Assembly: GCF_001653515.1 (NCBI RefSeq)
Contig: NZ_LYOY01000051.1
Span: 392,001 to 456,000, forward strand
Direction of reading: 5' to 3'
Source: Streptomyces sp. ERV7
GTDB lineage: Bacteria; Actinomycetota; Actinomycetes; Streptomycetales; Streptomycetaceae
DNA: 64,000 nucleotides
The notes beneath the pieces were generated by a model. The model was not told the origin of the DNA, searched no databases, and was given only the letters and a program-made list of their open reading frames with translations. The position numbers and the translations under genes are program-made. Positions 25,078 through 34,783 of this stretch are shown here, piece by piece (position 1 is the first letter of the stretch; each line of letters opens with the position of its first letter).

Positions 25078-25755
25078 TCAGCGGCCGGTCGCCCATGCGT
25101 AGCGGTGCTCCGGGCGGCCGGTCTCCCCGTAGCGCAGTCCGAGCCGCACCCGGCCCGCCCGCTCCAGGAGCTTCAGATAGCGCTGGGCGGTCTGCCGGCT
25201 CACCCCCGCCCGCTCCGCGATCTCCTGTGCCGAGAGCGGGCCCTCGGCGGCGAGCAGCACCTGGCGCAGCAGCTCGGCGGTGGTGGGGGAGTGGCCCTTG
25301 GGCAGGTCGGGCTCGGCGGAGACCGAGAGCGCGCCGAAGATCCGGTCCACCTGCGCCTGCTCGGCCTCGCCGCCGCCTTCGAGGGTGCGGCGCAGCGCGG
25401 CGTACGCCTCCAGCTTGGTGCGCAGCCCCGCGAAGGTGAACGGCTTGACGAGGTACTGGAGCGCCCCCTGGCGCATCGCTGCCTGGACGGTGGCCACGTC
25501 GCGGGCCGCCGTCACCATGATCACGTCGGTGTGATGGCCGAGCCGGCGCAGCTCGCGTACGACGGCGAGGCCGTTCTCGTCCGGCAGATAGTGGTCGAGC
25601 AGGACCAGATCGACGGGGCGCTCGGCGATCAGTGCGAGCGCCTCAGCGGCCGAATGCGCCTTCGCCACCACCCGGAAACCGGGAACTTTCTCGGCGTATG
25701 CGGCATTGATGTCGGCGACCCGCCGGTCGTCGTCCACGACGAGCACGTCGATCAT
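25078..25755 (-). CDS. CitB/DcuR-family response regulator
   Basis: Partner of the kinase gene that overlaps it. The receiver domain has VLVVDDDRRVADINAAY, VDLVLLDHYLPDENG (phospho-acceptor Asp), VTAARD and LVKPF. The C-terminal helix-turn-helix has LSAQEIAERAGVSRQTAQRYLKLLE. 225 residues. The family responds to external di- and tricarboxylates and turns on their transporters. Its ATG overlaps the kinase stop by 4 bases. Confidence 0.92.
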   Translation of the reverse strand: MIDVLVVDDDRRVADINAAYAEKVPGFRVVAKAHSAAEALALIAERPVDLVLLDHYLPDENGLAVVRELRRLGHHTDVIMVTAARDVATVQAAMRQGALQYLVKPFTFAGLRTKLEAYAALRRTLEGGGEAEQAQVDRIFGALSVSAEPDLPKGHSPTTAELLRQVLLAAEGPLSAQEIAERAGVSRQTAQRYLKLLERAGRVRLGLRYGETGRPEHRYAWATGR

Positions 25756-27482
25756 CGCGCCTCCTCACTCAGGACGGTCCCGTTCGGATCCTCACGCGGT
25801 ACGGTTTCGTCCTCCGGGAAGAGCGTGTTCCCGGGGCCGGCCGCGCCCGGCTCCCCGTCCAGGGCGTCGCTCAGCGCCTCCGGCAGGACGACGGTGAACT
25901 CCGCCCCGCCGTCCGGACCCGTCTCCACGCGCGCGTGCCCGCCCTGCCGCTCGGCGAACCGCCGGACCAGGGCGAGCCCCAGGCCCCGCTTGCCGTGCGC
26001 GGGCAGCTCCTTGGTGGACCAGCCCTCGGTGAAGATCAGCTCGCGCTGCCCGTCGGGAACGCCGGGGCCGCTGTCGACGACCCGCAGGACGGCCGTGCGC
26101 CCCTCGGCGCGCAGGGTCACCCCGACCGAGGCGTCCGGAGTGCCGGCGGCCGCGTCCAGGGCGTTGTCCACGAGGTTGCCGACCACGGTGACCAGCCCGC
26201 GCGGGTCGACCAGCCGGTCGGGGAGCAGGGTGTCCGCCGTGATGCGCAGGGCCACCGCACGCTCGGCGGCCACGGTGGCCTTGCCGACCAGCATCGCCGC
26301 GAGCAGCGGGTCGCGGACCTTCTCGGTGACCTGCTCGGCGGTCGTCCGGTGCACCCCGACGACCTCGGTGACGAACTCGACCGCCTCGTCGTGCATCTCC
26401 AGCTCCAGCAGGCCGAGCAGGGTGTGCAGCCGGTTGGCGTGCTCGTGGTCCTGGGCGCGCAGGGCGTCGATGAGGCCGTGGGTGGAGTCCAGCTCGCGCC
26501 CCAGACGCTCCAGCTCGGTGCGGTCGCGCAGGGTGGCGACCGCGCCGCCGTCGTCCGTCGGCATCCGGTTGGCGACCAGGACGCGGTGGCCGCGTACGGT
26601 CAGCAGATCGGTGCCCGAGACGCGGCCCGCGAGCACATCGGTGGTCCGCCCGGCGCCGAGCACCTCGTCCAGCGGGCGGCCCGCGGCCTCGGGGCCGACG
26701 CCGAGCAGCCGCTGGGCCTCGTCGTTGAGCAACCGGATCCGGCCGGTCCGGTCGAGCGCCACCACGCCCTCGCGGATCGAGTGCAGCATCGCCTCGCGCT
26801 CCGCGAGGAGTGCCGAGATATCGGAGAAGGCCAGGTCACGGGTTTGCTTCTGGATCCGCCGGGAGATCAGATACGCGGCGAGCGCGCCGGCCGCGAGGGC
26901 GCCGCCCGCGTAGGCGAGCAGGCCGGGGATGGCGGCGAGCAGCCGGGCGCGCACACTGTCGTACTCGATCCCGACCGACACCGCCCCGACGATGGCGCCG
27001 CCGGAGTCCCGCAGCGCCACCTTGCCGCGGGCCGAGCGGCCCAGCGTGCCGCTGTCGATCTCCATGACCTCCTCGCCCGCCAGCGCCTCGCTGGGGTCGG
27101 TGGAGACGACCCTGCCGATCTGGCTGCCCTCCGTGTGCGACCAGCGCACCCCGCGCCGGTCCATGACCACCACGTACTCGGCGCCGGTGGCCCGGCGGAT
27201 CCGCTCGGCCTCGCGCTGCACGGGGCCGTCGGCGGTGGGCCGGGAGGCGACCAGGTCCGCCGCGAGCTGCGGCTGCGCGGCCGTCGACTGGGCGATGGCG
27301 AGGGCCCGGCGCATCGCCTGGTCGTCGAGCTGATGGCTGAGCGGGGCGAGGAACAGGCCGGTCGCGAGCACGGTGACACCGGCGGCGACGGCCAGCTGCA
27401 TCAGCAGCACCTGGGAGAAGACGCGCTGGGGCCAGCCGAACCGCCGCCGTCCGGGTGGGGGCGTGCTGGGGACGGCACTCAT
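25752..27482 (-). CDS. CitA/DcuS-family sensor histidine kinase
   Basis: A 576-residue sensor. A first membrane helix (QVLLMQLAVAAGVTVLATGLF) is followed by an extracellular PAS-like citrate/dicarboxylate sensor domain (about 50-180), a second helix (GLLAYAGGALAAGALAAYLI), a cytoplasmic PAS (about 225-330) and a SPOB-type kinase region with QDHEHANRLHTLLGLLE, the phospho-acceptor His. HATPase_c motifs are GNLVDNALDAA, VVDSGPGVP and KRGLGLALVRRFAE. The last about 45 residues are a Glu/Pro-rich tail. Ligand not predictable. Confidence 0.92.
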   Translation of the reverse strand: MSAVPSTPPPGRRRFGWPQRVFSQVLLMQLAVAAGVTVLATGLFLAPLSHQLDDQAMRRALAIAQSTAAQPQLAADLVASRPTADGPVQREAERIRRATGAEYVVVMDRRGVRWSHTEGSQIGRVVSTDPSEALAGEEVMEIDSGTLGRSARGKVALRDSGGAIVGAVSVGIEYDSVRARLLAAIPGLLAYAGGALAAGALAAYLISRRIQKQTRDLAFSDISALLAEREAMLHSIREGVVALDRTGRIRLLNDEAQRLLGVGPEAAGRPLDEVLGAGRTTDVLAGRVSGTDLLTVRGHRVLVANRMPTDDGGAVATLRDRTELERLGRELDSTHGLIDALRAQDHEHANRLHTLLGLLELEMHDEAVEFVTEVVGVHRTTAEQVTEKVRDPLLAAMLVGKATVAAERAVALRITADTLLPDRLVDPRGLVTVVGNLVDNALDAAAGTPDASVGVTLRAEGRTAVLRVVDSGPGVPDGQRELIFTEGWSTKELPAHGKRGLGLALVRRFAERQGGHARVETGPDGGAEFTVVLPEALSDALDGEPGAAGPGNTLFPEDETVPREDPNGTVLSEEAR

Positions 27483-27685
27483 GCCTATGCACGGTAGACG
27501 GCTCCGCGGCGCATTCCGAAATCCGTTCGCGGATCCCTGCCCGGCTCCGGAGGCGGGCAGCCGGGCCGGCTGGAGCGCCGCCCGGGGTCCTCGGCTTCGC
27601 CCTCGGACGGTTGCCGTGCGGCGCGGCAGTGCGGCTGCGGACGTGAATTCCTTATGCGCTCCTTATTTCCCTCCTTATCCGTTCC

Positions 27686-27922
27686 TCAGGCCTCGGGGAT
27701 GTCCGCCTTGGCACGCACCAGCGTTTCGCGGGTGATCGCGACGATCCGCTCGTACTCGGCACGCGCGGCGTCAATGGGCAGCTTGCCGTCCAGGCTCTCG
27801 GTGACGTCCGTACCGATGACGGCGAAGCTGCCGTCGCTCAGCTCGAAGATGTCGGGGCACGTCTGTCCCGACAGGCTGCCGCGTTCTCGTGGGGAAGCAC
27901 CGACCCTGCGCACGATTTTCAC
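27686..27922 (-). CDS. Small conserved actinobacterial protein of unknown function
   Basis: 78 residues. SGQTCPDIFELSDGSFAVIGTDVT forms a likely beta hairpin with one conserved Cys, then an acidic helix ending in ETLVRAKADIP. I recall near-identical proteins across Streptomyces, often annotated hypothetical. GTG at 27922 with a weak ribosome site. It lies downstream of two DUF6082 genes on the same strand and may be co-expressed with them. Confidence 0.7.
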   Translation of the reverse strand: MKIVRRVGASPRERGSLSGQTCPDIFELSDGSFAVIGTDVTESLDGKLPIDAARAEYERIVAITRETLVRAKADIPEA

Positions 27923-28018
27923 CAGGGGACCGTTCCAATGGCTCGGAGGAGTCTAGGACGTAGGACAGATAACCAGATTCGCGCAGGCCGCGGTAGGGTC
28001 CCCTGGAATTGGTGAGGA

Positions 28019-28600
28019 TTACCTCAACTGGCTGATGTTCTGCACGATCTCGTCCACGCGGCGGCCGAGACGTGCCTCCTGCGAGTCCTCCTGCAGTGCG
28101 TCCCGGTGCTGCCGGGTGAACTCCCAGTATTCGCGGAAAATAGGACTGCGGCAGATGACCAGCAGATGTCCGCCGATCTCGCTCTCGCTCGTCGAACCGG
28201 TGCGGTACGCGTGCACGACATTGCTGTAGAGCGCGTTCGCGTAGAGGAACTGCCGCTGTTTCACCGGGGGAACGTCCTCCTCGAACGTGTCCAGTACGGC
28301 GGCGAGTTCGGGGTCGTCGATGGCCTTGCTGAGCAGGTCGAAGTGGAGCCGGTGCTGGTGGGTGAGGGTGATCCGGCGGGCCAGCAGCCGGTGCTGGAGG
28401 GCGATTCCGGCGGCGCCCGCGGCGATGGCGAGCCCGGCGAAGACGCCGCCGGCGGAGGCCCCGCCGGCCGCCGGGGCGATCGCGTGGAACCCGGCGCCGA
28501 GCGCCAGGCTGAGGGCGGCGGCCAGCACCACGGCGCCCGCCGCGAGCGCCGCCGTCGCCGCCGTGCCGTCGTGCTGTCCGGTTCTTTGCAGGCTGGTCAT
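28019..28600 (-). CDS. DUF6082 family membrane-anchored protein, copy 1
   Basis: 193 residues. Two hydrophobic segments at the N-terminus (AALAAGAVVLAAALSLALG and GGVFAGLAIAAGAAGIAL) are followed by a helical cytoplasmic domain with HQHRLHFDLLSKAIDDPELAAVLDTF, QRQFLYANALYSNVVHAYRTG and PIFREYWEFTRQHRDAL. The ATG at 28600 follows GGGAGAAGAG. It shares layout and the segments DDPELAAV, RQFLYANALY and REYW with the next gene, so the two are paralogues. Role unknown. Confidence 0.75.
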   Translation of the reverse strand: MTSLQRTGQHDGTAATAALAAGAVVLAAALSLALGAGFHAIAPAAGGASAGGVFAGLAIAAGAAGIALQHRLLARRITLTHQHRLHFDLLSKAIDDPELAAVLDTFEEDVPPVKQRQFLYANALYSNVVHAYRTGSTSESEIGGHLLVICRSPIFREYWEFTRQHRDALQEDSQEARLGRRVDEIVQNISQLR

Positions 28601-28624
28601 GTCTCTTCTCCCGTACGACTGTTA

Positions 28625-29332
28625 CTACTGTGGGGGAGCGGGCGGCCCCGGCGCGGTCCTGATCTCCTCATCGATCAGCTCTGCCAATTTCCTTTCGTGG
28701 CTGTCCCTGGGAAGAGCGAATTTCGCGTCCCTGGAGAGCGCCCAGTACCGACGATAGGGTTCACTGCCCCGTAATGACCTCGCGTGTACGCGCAGTTCAT
28801 CGTCCGAATAGCTCCCCCACTGGCGGGCGAGCAACAAGTGCCCGAACGTCAGGTTGGCGAACAGGTACTGTCGCTCCTCCTCGTGAGGGATACCCGGAAA
28901 GCCGTTCCACACTGCTGCCAGCGACGGATCCTCCATGGCCATCCGGGTCAGCTGCACATGCAGCGAGCGCATATTCGCCTCGGCGCTGCGGTGCAGTTCC
29001 CGGCGGGACTGGGTCAGTTCCTCCCGCTGGTCCGCGAGTTCGCGCCGCTGCAGGCGCAGTTCCTGGTATTGGAGCAGCAGCGCCACCACGAGTATGAGGA
29101 ATGCCAGGCCGGAGAAGACGGCGCTGGCGGCGCTGAAATAGTTGCCGATCTGACTGATGCCCTCGGCGCGGTCCAGACCGCCCTCGCGCCGCCGCACGGT
29201 GTCGATGAGCCAGCCGCTGAGCAGGACGGCGGCCGCGCTCACCAGGACGGTTCCGGCGAGCGTGGCGGCCGTCCAGAGGGCGATCTTCACGGTGGAGCGG
29301 AGCCGGACGGACGGGGCTGGGGTGGCTGTCAT
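28625..29332 (-). CDS. DUF6082 family membrane-anchored protein, copy 2
   Basis: 235 residues. Two membrane helices (ALWTAATLAGTVLVSAAAVLLSG and VFSGLAFLILVVALLL) are followed by a coiled-coil (QYQELRLQRRELADQREEL and on) and then the same domain as copy 1: MEDPSLAAVWNGF, ERQYLFANLTFGHLLLARQWG, PYRRYWALSRD. The ATG at 29332 follows GGGAGGT. The coiled-coil suggests that it oligomerises under the membrane. It is 24 bases from copy 1 and divergent from the cobW-like gene. Confidence 0.75.
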   Translation of the reverse strand: MTATPAPSVRLRSTVKIALWTAATLAGTVLVSAAAVLLSGWLIDTVRRREGGLDRAEGISQIGNYFSAASAVFSGLAFLILVVALLLQYQELRLQRRELADQREELTQSRRELHRSAEANMRSLHVQLTRMAMEDPSLAAVWNGFPGIPHEEERQYLFANLTFGHLLLARQWGSYSDDELRVHARSLRGSEPYRRYWALSRDAKFALPRDSHERKLAELIDEEIRTAPGPPAPPQ

Positions 29333-29589
29333 GGGACCTCCCGGGTGTGGGCACGGCGACGGCCGCGGCGGCACTCAATCTGCCCCCGGGGCCCCCGGGC
29401 GACGCACGGCCGGGACGGCGGGCGCGGGCTTTCCGGCCATGCGCGGGGGCCGCTCCGGGGTGCGGCGGCGCCCGGGCGGCGCGCACCCAGGGCGCCCATA
29501 TCCTGGAGCGGGCCGCAGGGAGCCTCCCCGCACCCGAGGAGCAGTACCGCCGCCCCGCCCGCGCACGCGCCCGAGAGAGGCCCCCCTTC

Positions 29590-30741
29590 GTGAGTCCCAC
29601 CGGTCCGACCCAGCAGATCCCCGTCGTCGTCCTCGCGGGCTTCCTCGGCTCGGGCAAGACCACCCTGCTCAACCATCTGCTGCGGGCCAGCAGGGGCACC
29701 CGGATCGGGGCGATCGTCAACGACTTCGGGTCCATCGAGATCGACGCGATGACGGTGGCCGGACAGCTCGGCGACTCGACGCTGTCGCTCGGCAACGGCT
29801 GCCTGTGCTGCGCCGTCGACGCGAGCGAGCTCGACGTCTATCTGGAGAAGCTGACCCGGCCCGCCGCCCGGCTCGACGTCGTCGTCATCGAGGCGAGCGG
29901 TCTCGCCGAGCCGCAGGAGCTGGTGCGGATGGTCCTGGCCAGCGAGAACCCCCGGGTCGTGTACGGCGGGCTCGTCGAGGTGGTCGACGCGGCCGAGTAC
30001 GAGGAGACCCGCGAGCGGCACCCCGAGATCGCACGGCACCTCGCGGTCGCGGACCTGGTGGTGCTCAACAAGACCGACCGGGTGCCGAGAGCCGCCCTCG
30101 ACCGGCTGCGCGCGTCCCTGGGCGGGGCCGCGTCGGTGGTCGAGTCCGTGTACGGGCGGGTCGACCCGGAACTGTTCTTCGACCGCAGACCGAGCACCGA
30201 GCGGGTGGGCCAGCTCGCCTTCGAGGATCTGCTGGACGACGACGAGGGGCACGACGGGGAACACGGCGAGGGGCACGGGGAGGCGTGCGGACCCGGGTGC
30301 GGCCACCCGGGTCATCTGCACCACGCGTACGAGTCCGTCGCCTTCACCTCGGCCGCGCCCATGGAGCCGCGCCGTCTGATGGCCTTCCTCGACAGCCGCC
30401 CCGAGGGCCTCTACCGACTCAAGGGATTCGTCGACTTCGGCGCGGCCGACCCGCGCAACCGCTACGGCGTCCACGCCGTCGGCCGCTTCCTGCGCTTCTA
30501 CCCGGAGCCCTGGCCGCCCGGCGAGGAGCGGGTCACCCAGCTCGTCCTGATCGGCTCCGGCATCGACGCCGAGGGGCTGCGCAAGTCCCTGGACGCGGCC
30601 GTGGACCCGGCGCCGCGCGACACCCCGGACGAGGCCGCCATGTGGGGCGTCCTGCGGTACGTACAGCGCGACGAGGCGGAGGAGGCCGACGAGGCCGACG
30701 AGGCCGACGGGAGCTCCGAGGCCCTGGGCGCGGAGGAGTAA
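29590..30741 (+). CDS. CobW/COG0523-family GTP-dependent metal chaperone
   Basis: COG0523 GTPases deliver zinc or other metals to target enzymes. The G domain has the P-loop GFLGSGKTTLLN, the metal-binding GCLCC motif, EASGLAEP and NKTD. A His-rich insert (DDDEGHDGEHGEGHGE and CGPGCGHPGHLHH, about residues 217-252) offers many metal ligands. The CobW C-terminal domain follows, with RLKGFVDFG. The C-terminus is a DEADEADEADG repeat. GTG at 29590 with GAGAGAGG upstream; the long open frame before it is not coding. No Zur box is visible upstream. 383 residues. Confidence 0.88.
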   Translation: MSPTGPTQQIPVVVLAGFLGSGKTTLLNHLLRASRGTRIGAIVNDFGSIEIDAMTVAGQLGDSTLSLGNGCLCCAVDASELDVYLEKLTRPAARLDVVVIEASGLAEPQELVRMVLASENPRVVYGGLVEVVDAAEYEETRERHPEIARHLAVADLVVLNKTDRVPRAALDRLRASLGGAASVVESVYGRVDPELFFDRRPSTERVGQLAFEDLLDDDEGHDGEHGEGHGEACGPGCGHPGHLHHAYESVAFTSAAPMEPRRLMAFLDSRPEGLYRLKGFVDFGAADPRNRYGVHAVGRFLRFYPEPWPPGEERVTQLVLIGSGIDAEGLRKSLDAAVDPAPRDTPDEAAMWGVLRYVQRDEAEEADEADEADGSSEALGAEE

Positions 30742-30787
30742 CCCCACGCCCAGGGCCCGGCGGGCCCGCCGGCCACGAGTCAGGCCG

Positions 30788-33238
30788 CTACAGCGCGGGG
30801 CCCGCCAGCACCGTCACGGTGTGGCCCAGCGGTGTGCCCGAGCCGTCGCGGCGCGGGTCCGGCTCCGGCAGGTCCACCGGGGTGCCGTTGGCCTGCGCCG
30901 CCTTCGCCGGGGCCGCGCCCGCCCAGGCCAGGACCAGCATGTCCTCGCCCTTCAGGAACCGCTGGCAGCGCACCCCGCCGGTGGCCCGGCCCTTGCGCGG
31001 ATACTGGTCGAACGGCGTCAGCTTGACGGTCGCCGCCGAGTCCCCGAGCAGCGTGCCGCGTGAGCCCGCCACGGTGAACACCACCGCGTCCGCCGCCGGG
31101 TCGACCGCGGAGAACGCGATCACCTTGGCGCCGTCGGCGACCTTGATGCCCGCCATGCCGCCCGCCGGGCGGCCCTGCGGCCGCACCTGCGCGGCCTGGT
31201 AGCGCAGCAGCTGGGCGTCGTCCGTGATGAAGACCAGGTCCTCCTCGCCGGTGCGCAGCTCGACCGCGCCGACGATCCTGTCGCCGTCCTTGAGGGTGAT
31301 GACCTCCAGCTCGTCCTTGTTGGCCGGATAGTCGGGCACCACGCGCTTGACCACGCCCTGCTCGGTGCCGATCGCCAGACCCGGGGACGACTCGTCCAGG
31401 GTCGTCAGACAGACCAGCGTCTCGTCGGCCTCCAGCGACAGGAACTCCGAGACCGGGGCGCCGCCCGAGAGGTTGGGCGCGGCGGCCGTGTCCGGCAGCT
31501 GCGGAAGATCGATCACGGCGAGCCGCAGCAGTCGCCCGGCCGAGGTGACCGCGCCGACGTCGCCGCGCTGGGTCGCGGGCACCGCGGAGACGATCACGTC
31601 GTGCTTGGTGCGCCGCTCGGCCTCCGCGAGCGGTTCCGCGTTCGCCGTACGCGCCAGCAGGCCCGTCGAGGAGAGCAGCACCCGGCACGGGTCGTCCGCG
31701 ACCTCCAGCGGCACGGCCGCGACCGGCGCGCCCGCCGACTCCAGGAGGACCGTCCGGCGCTCGGTGCCGAACTTCTTGGCCACCGCGGCCAGTTCGGTCG
31801 AGACGAGCTTGCGCAGCTCGGTGTCGGAGTCCAGGATCCCGGTCAGCTCGTCGATCTCGCCGGTGAGCCGGTCGCGCTCGCTCTCCAGCTCGATGCGGTC
31901 GAACTTGGTGAGGCGGCGCAGCGGGGTGTCCAGAATGTACTGCGTCTGGATCTCGCTGAGCGAGAAGTGCTCGATCAGGCGCTGCTTGGCCTGCGCCGAG
32001 TTGTCACTCGACCGGATGAGACGGATGACCTCGTCGATGTCGAGGAGCGCGACGAGCAGGCCCTCCACCAGGTGCAGCCGGTCGCGGCGCTTGGTGCGGC
32101 GGAACTCGCTGCGGCGGCGCACGACCTCGAAGCGGTGGTCGAGGTAGACCTCCAGGAGCTCCTTGAGGCCCATGGTGAGCGGCTGGCCGTCCACGAGCGC
32201 CACGTTGTTGATGCCGAAGGACTCCTCCATCGGCGTCAGCTTGTAGAGCTGCTCCAGGACGGCCTCCGGGACGAAGCCGTTCTTGATCTCGATGACCAGG
32301 CGCAGACCGTGTGAGCGGTCGGTGAGGTCCTTGACGTCGGCGATGCCCTGGAGCTTCTTCGAGCCGACCAGGTCCTTGATCTTGGAGATCACCTTCTCCG
32401 GGCCGACCGTGAACGGCAGTTCCGTGACGACCAGGCCCTTGCGGCGGGCCGTCACGTTCTCCACCGACACCTTGGCGCGGATCTTGAAGGAGCCGCGGCC
32501 CGACTCGTACGCGTCCTTGATGCCGGAGAGGCCGACGATCCGGCCGCCGGTCGGCAGGTCGGGGCCGGGGACGAAGCGCATCAGCGCTTCCAGGTCCGCG
32601 TTCGGATACCGGATCAGATGGCGGGCGGCGGCGATGACCTCGCCCAGGTTGTGCGGCGGCATATTGGTCGCCATGCCGACCGCGATCCCCGTCGCCCCGT
32701 TGACCAGCAGGTTCGGGAAGGCGGCGGGCAGGGCCACCGGCTCCTGCTCCTGGCCGTCGTAGTTCGGGGAGAAGTCGACGGTGTCCTCGTCGATCGACTC
32801 GGTCATGAGCGAGGTGGCGTCGGCCATCTTGCACTCGGTGTAGCGCATCGCGGCCGGCGGGTCGTCGTTGCCGAGCGAACCGAAGTTGCCGTGGCCGTCG
32901 ACCAGCGGCAGGCGCATGGAGAAGGGCTGCGCCATCCGCACCAGCGCGTCGTAGATCGACGCGTCGCCGTGCGGATGGAGCTTGCCCATGACCTCGCCGA
33001 CCACGCGCGCGCACTTCACATAGCCGCGCTCGGGGCGCAGGCCCATCTCGTTCATCTGGTAGACGATGCGGCGGTGGACCGGCTTCATGCCGTCGCGGGC
33101 GTCCGGCAGGGCCCGCGAGTAGATCACCGAGTAGGCGTACTCGAGAAAGGAGCCCTGCATTTCGTCCACGACGTCGATGTCGAGGATCTTCTCCTCGAAA
33201 TCGTCCGGCGGCGGGGTCTTCGTGCTGCGGCGGGCCAT
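30788..33238 (-). CDS. parC: DNA topoisomerase IV subunit A
   Basis: ParC cuts and rejoins DNA in the topoisomerase IV complex. The winged-helix region has GMKPVHRRIVYQM, KLHPHGDASIYDALVRMAQ and AAMRYTE with the catalytic Tyr133. Drug-resistance positions (Ser94 region) look wild type. The C-terminal beta-pinwheel (from about residue 510) lacks a clear GyrA box; only PRKGRATGGVR stands in its place, as expected of ParC. 816 residues. parE lies 11 kb upstream on the other strand. Confidence 0.93.
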   Translation of the reverse strand: MARRSTKTPPPDDFEEKILDIDVVDEMQGSFLEYAYSVIYSRALPDARDGMKPVHRRIVYQMNEMGLRPERGYVKCARVVGEVMGKLHPHGDASIYDALVRMAQPFSMRLPLVDGHGNFGSLGNDDPPAAMRYTECKMADATSLMTESIDEDTVDFSPNYDGQEQEPVALPAAFPNLLVNGATGIAVGMATNMPPHNLGEVIAAARHLIRYPNADLEALMRFVPGPDLPTGGRIVGLSGIKDAYESGRGSFKIRAKVSVENVTARRKGLVVTELPFTVGPEKVISKIKDLVGSKKLQGIADVKDLTDRSHGLRLVIEIKNGFVPEAVLEQLYKLTPMEESFGINNVALVDGQPLTMGLKELLEVYLDHRFEVVRRRSEFRRTKRRDRLHLVEGLLVALLDIDEVIRLIRSSDNSAQAKQRLIEHFSLSEIQTQYILDTPLRRLTKFDRIELESERDRLTGEIDELTGILDSDTELRKLVSTELAAVAKKFGTERRTVLLESAGAPVAAVPLEVADDPCRVLLSSTGLLARTANAEPLAEAERRTKHDVIVSAVPATQRGDVGAVTSAGRLLRLAVIDLPQLPDTAAAPNLSGGAPVSEFLSLEADETLVCLTTLDESSPGLAIGTEQGVVKRVVPDYPANKDELEVITLKDGDRIVGAVELRTGEEDLVFITDDAQLLRYQAAQVRPQGRPAGGMAGIKVADGAKVIAFSAVDPAADAVVFTVAGSRGTLLGDSAATVKLTPFDQYPRKGRATGGVRCQRFLKGEDMLVLAWAGAAPAKAAQANGTPVDLPEPDPRRDGSGTPLGHTVTVLAGPAL

Positions 33239-33430
33239 CGCGGCTGCGGCTCCTTCACCAACGAGTTCTTCTTAGCGACCACCAACAAGGTCTGCTGCTG
33301 ACGCCGACCATTGTGGACCGTCCCACTGACAACGCCGACCGCGACCCGGGAACTTCGCCAGGTGTCGGTGCGCTTGCATACAGTGGCAGGACTTCTTCCT
33401 GACTTCTTCACCGCGATCGAAGGGACGTAC

Positions 33431-34783
33431 ATGCCCATGGGTCACACGGCCACCGCCCAGGCCGGCTCCGGCGGCCTGACAGCGACCGAGCACCGGCTGG
33501 CCAACGGCCTGCGCGTGGTGCTCTCCGAGGACCACCTGACCCCGGTCGCCGCGGTCTGCCTCTGGTACGACGTGGGCTCCCGCCACGAGGTCAAGGGCCG
33601 TACGGGCCTGGCTCACCTCTTCGAGCACCTGATGTTCCAGGGCTCGCACCAGGTCCACGGAAACGGTCACTTCGAGCTGGTGCAGGGCGCCGGCGGCTCG
33701 CTCAACGGCACCACCAGCTTCGAGCGCACCAACTACTTCGAGACCATGCCCACCCACCAGCTGGAGCTCGCGCTGTGGCTGGAGGCCGACCGCATGGGCT
33801 CGCTGCTCTCCGCCCTGGACGAGGAGTCCATGGAGAACCAGCGCGACGTCGTCAAGAACGAGCGCCGCCAGCGGTACGACAACGTGCCGTACGGCACGGC
33901 GTTCGAGAAGCTCACCGCGCTGGCCTACCCGGAGGGCCACCCGTACCACCACACGCCGATCGGCTCCATGGCCGACCTGGACGCGGCGACGCTGGAGGAC
34001 GCGCGGAACTTCTTCCGTACGTACTACGCGCCGAACAACGCGGTCCTCTCGGTCGTCGGCGACATCGACCCCGAGCAGACGCTCGCCTGGATCGAGAAGT
34101 ACTTCGGCTCCATCCCGACCCACGACGGCAAGCAGCCGCCGCGCGACGGCACGCTGCCCGGCGTCATCGGCGAGCAGCTGCGCGAGGTCGTCCACGAGGA
34201 CGTCCCCGCGCGCGCCCTGATGGCCGCCTACCGGCTGCCGCACGACGGCACCCGCGAGTGCGACGCCGCCGACCTGGCGCTCACCGTCCTCGGCGGCGGC
34301 GAGTCCTCCCGCCTCCACAACCGCCTGGTGCGCCACGACCAGAGCGCCGTGGCGGCCGGTTTCGGCCTGCTGCGCCTGGCCGGCGCGCCCTCGCTCGGCT
34401 GGCTGGACGTGAAGACGTCCGGCGGCGTCGAGGTCCCCGACATCGAGTCGGCCGTCGACGACGAGCTGGCCCGGTTCGCCGAAGAGGGTCCCACCGCCGA
34501 GGAGATGGAGCGCGCCCAGGCCCAGCTGGAGCGCGAGTGGCTGGACCGGCTCGGCACGGTCGCCGGCCGCGCCGACGAACTCTGCAGGTACGCGGTGCTG
34601 TTCGGCGACCCCCAGCTCGCCCTGACCGCCGTCGACCGGGTGCTCGACATCACCGCCGAGGAGGTGCGGGACGCGGCCCGGGCCACCCTGCGCCCGGACA
34701 ACAGGGCGGTGCTGGTCTACGAGCCGACCACCGCCGAAGCAGACGAGGCGGGCGACGCCGACGCAGAGGGAGCAGAGCAGTGA
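33431..34783 (+). CDS. M16 family zinc metallopeptidase, catalytic subunit
   Basis: A pitrilysin/processing-peptidase-like enzyme of 450 residues. The inverted zinc motif HxxEH is at 62-66 (AHLFEHLMF), and the distal Glu lies in ENQRDVVKNERRQRYDNVPYG. The second, non-catalytic half follows. ATG at 33431 after GAAGGGAC; the open frame back to 33311 is not needed. It overlaps the next M16 gene by GTGA, and the two form a heterodimer as in other two-gene bacterial M16B systems. No signal peptide, so it acts in the cytoplasm on small or unfolded peptides. Confidence 0.92.
   Translation: MPMGHTATAQAGSGGLTATEHRLANGLRVVLSEDHLTPVAAVCLWYDVGSRHEVKGRTGLAHLFEHLMFQGSHQVHGNGHFELVQGAGGSLNGTTSFERTNYFETMPTHQLELALWLEADRMGSLLSALDEESMENQRDVVKNERRQRYDNVPYGTAFEKLTALAYPEGHPYHHTPIGSMADLDAATLEDARNFFRTYYAPNNAVLSVVGDIDPEQTLAWIEKYFGSIPTHDGKQPPRDGTLPGVIGEQLREVVHEDVPARALMAAYRLPHDGTRECDAADLALTVLGGGESSRLHNRLVRHDQSAVAAGFGLLRLAGAPSLGWLDVKTSGGVEVPDIESAVDDELARFAEEGPTAEEMERAQAQLEREWLDRLGTVAGRADELCRYAVLFGDPQLALTAVDRVLDITAEEVRDAARATLRPDNRAVLVYEPTTAEADEAGDADAEGAEQ

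Noticed and set aside
24506..25102. A complete 198-codon gene in this frame
   Set aside because: Only the middle resembles a solute-binding protein; the first third overlaps the symporter gene and the end is degenerate, so it is a relic.
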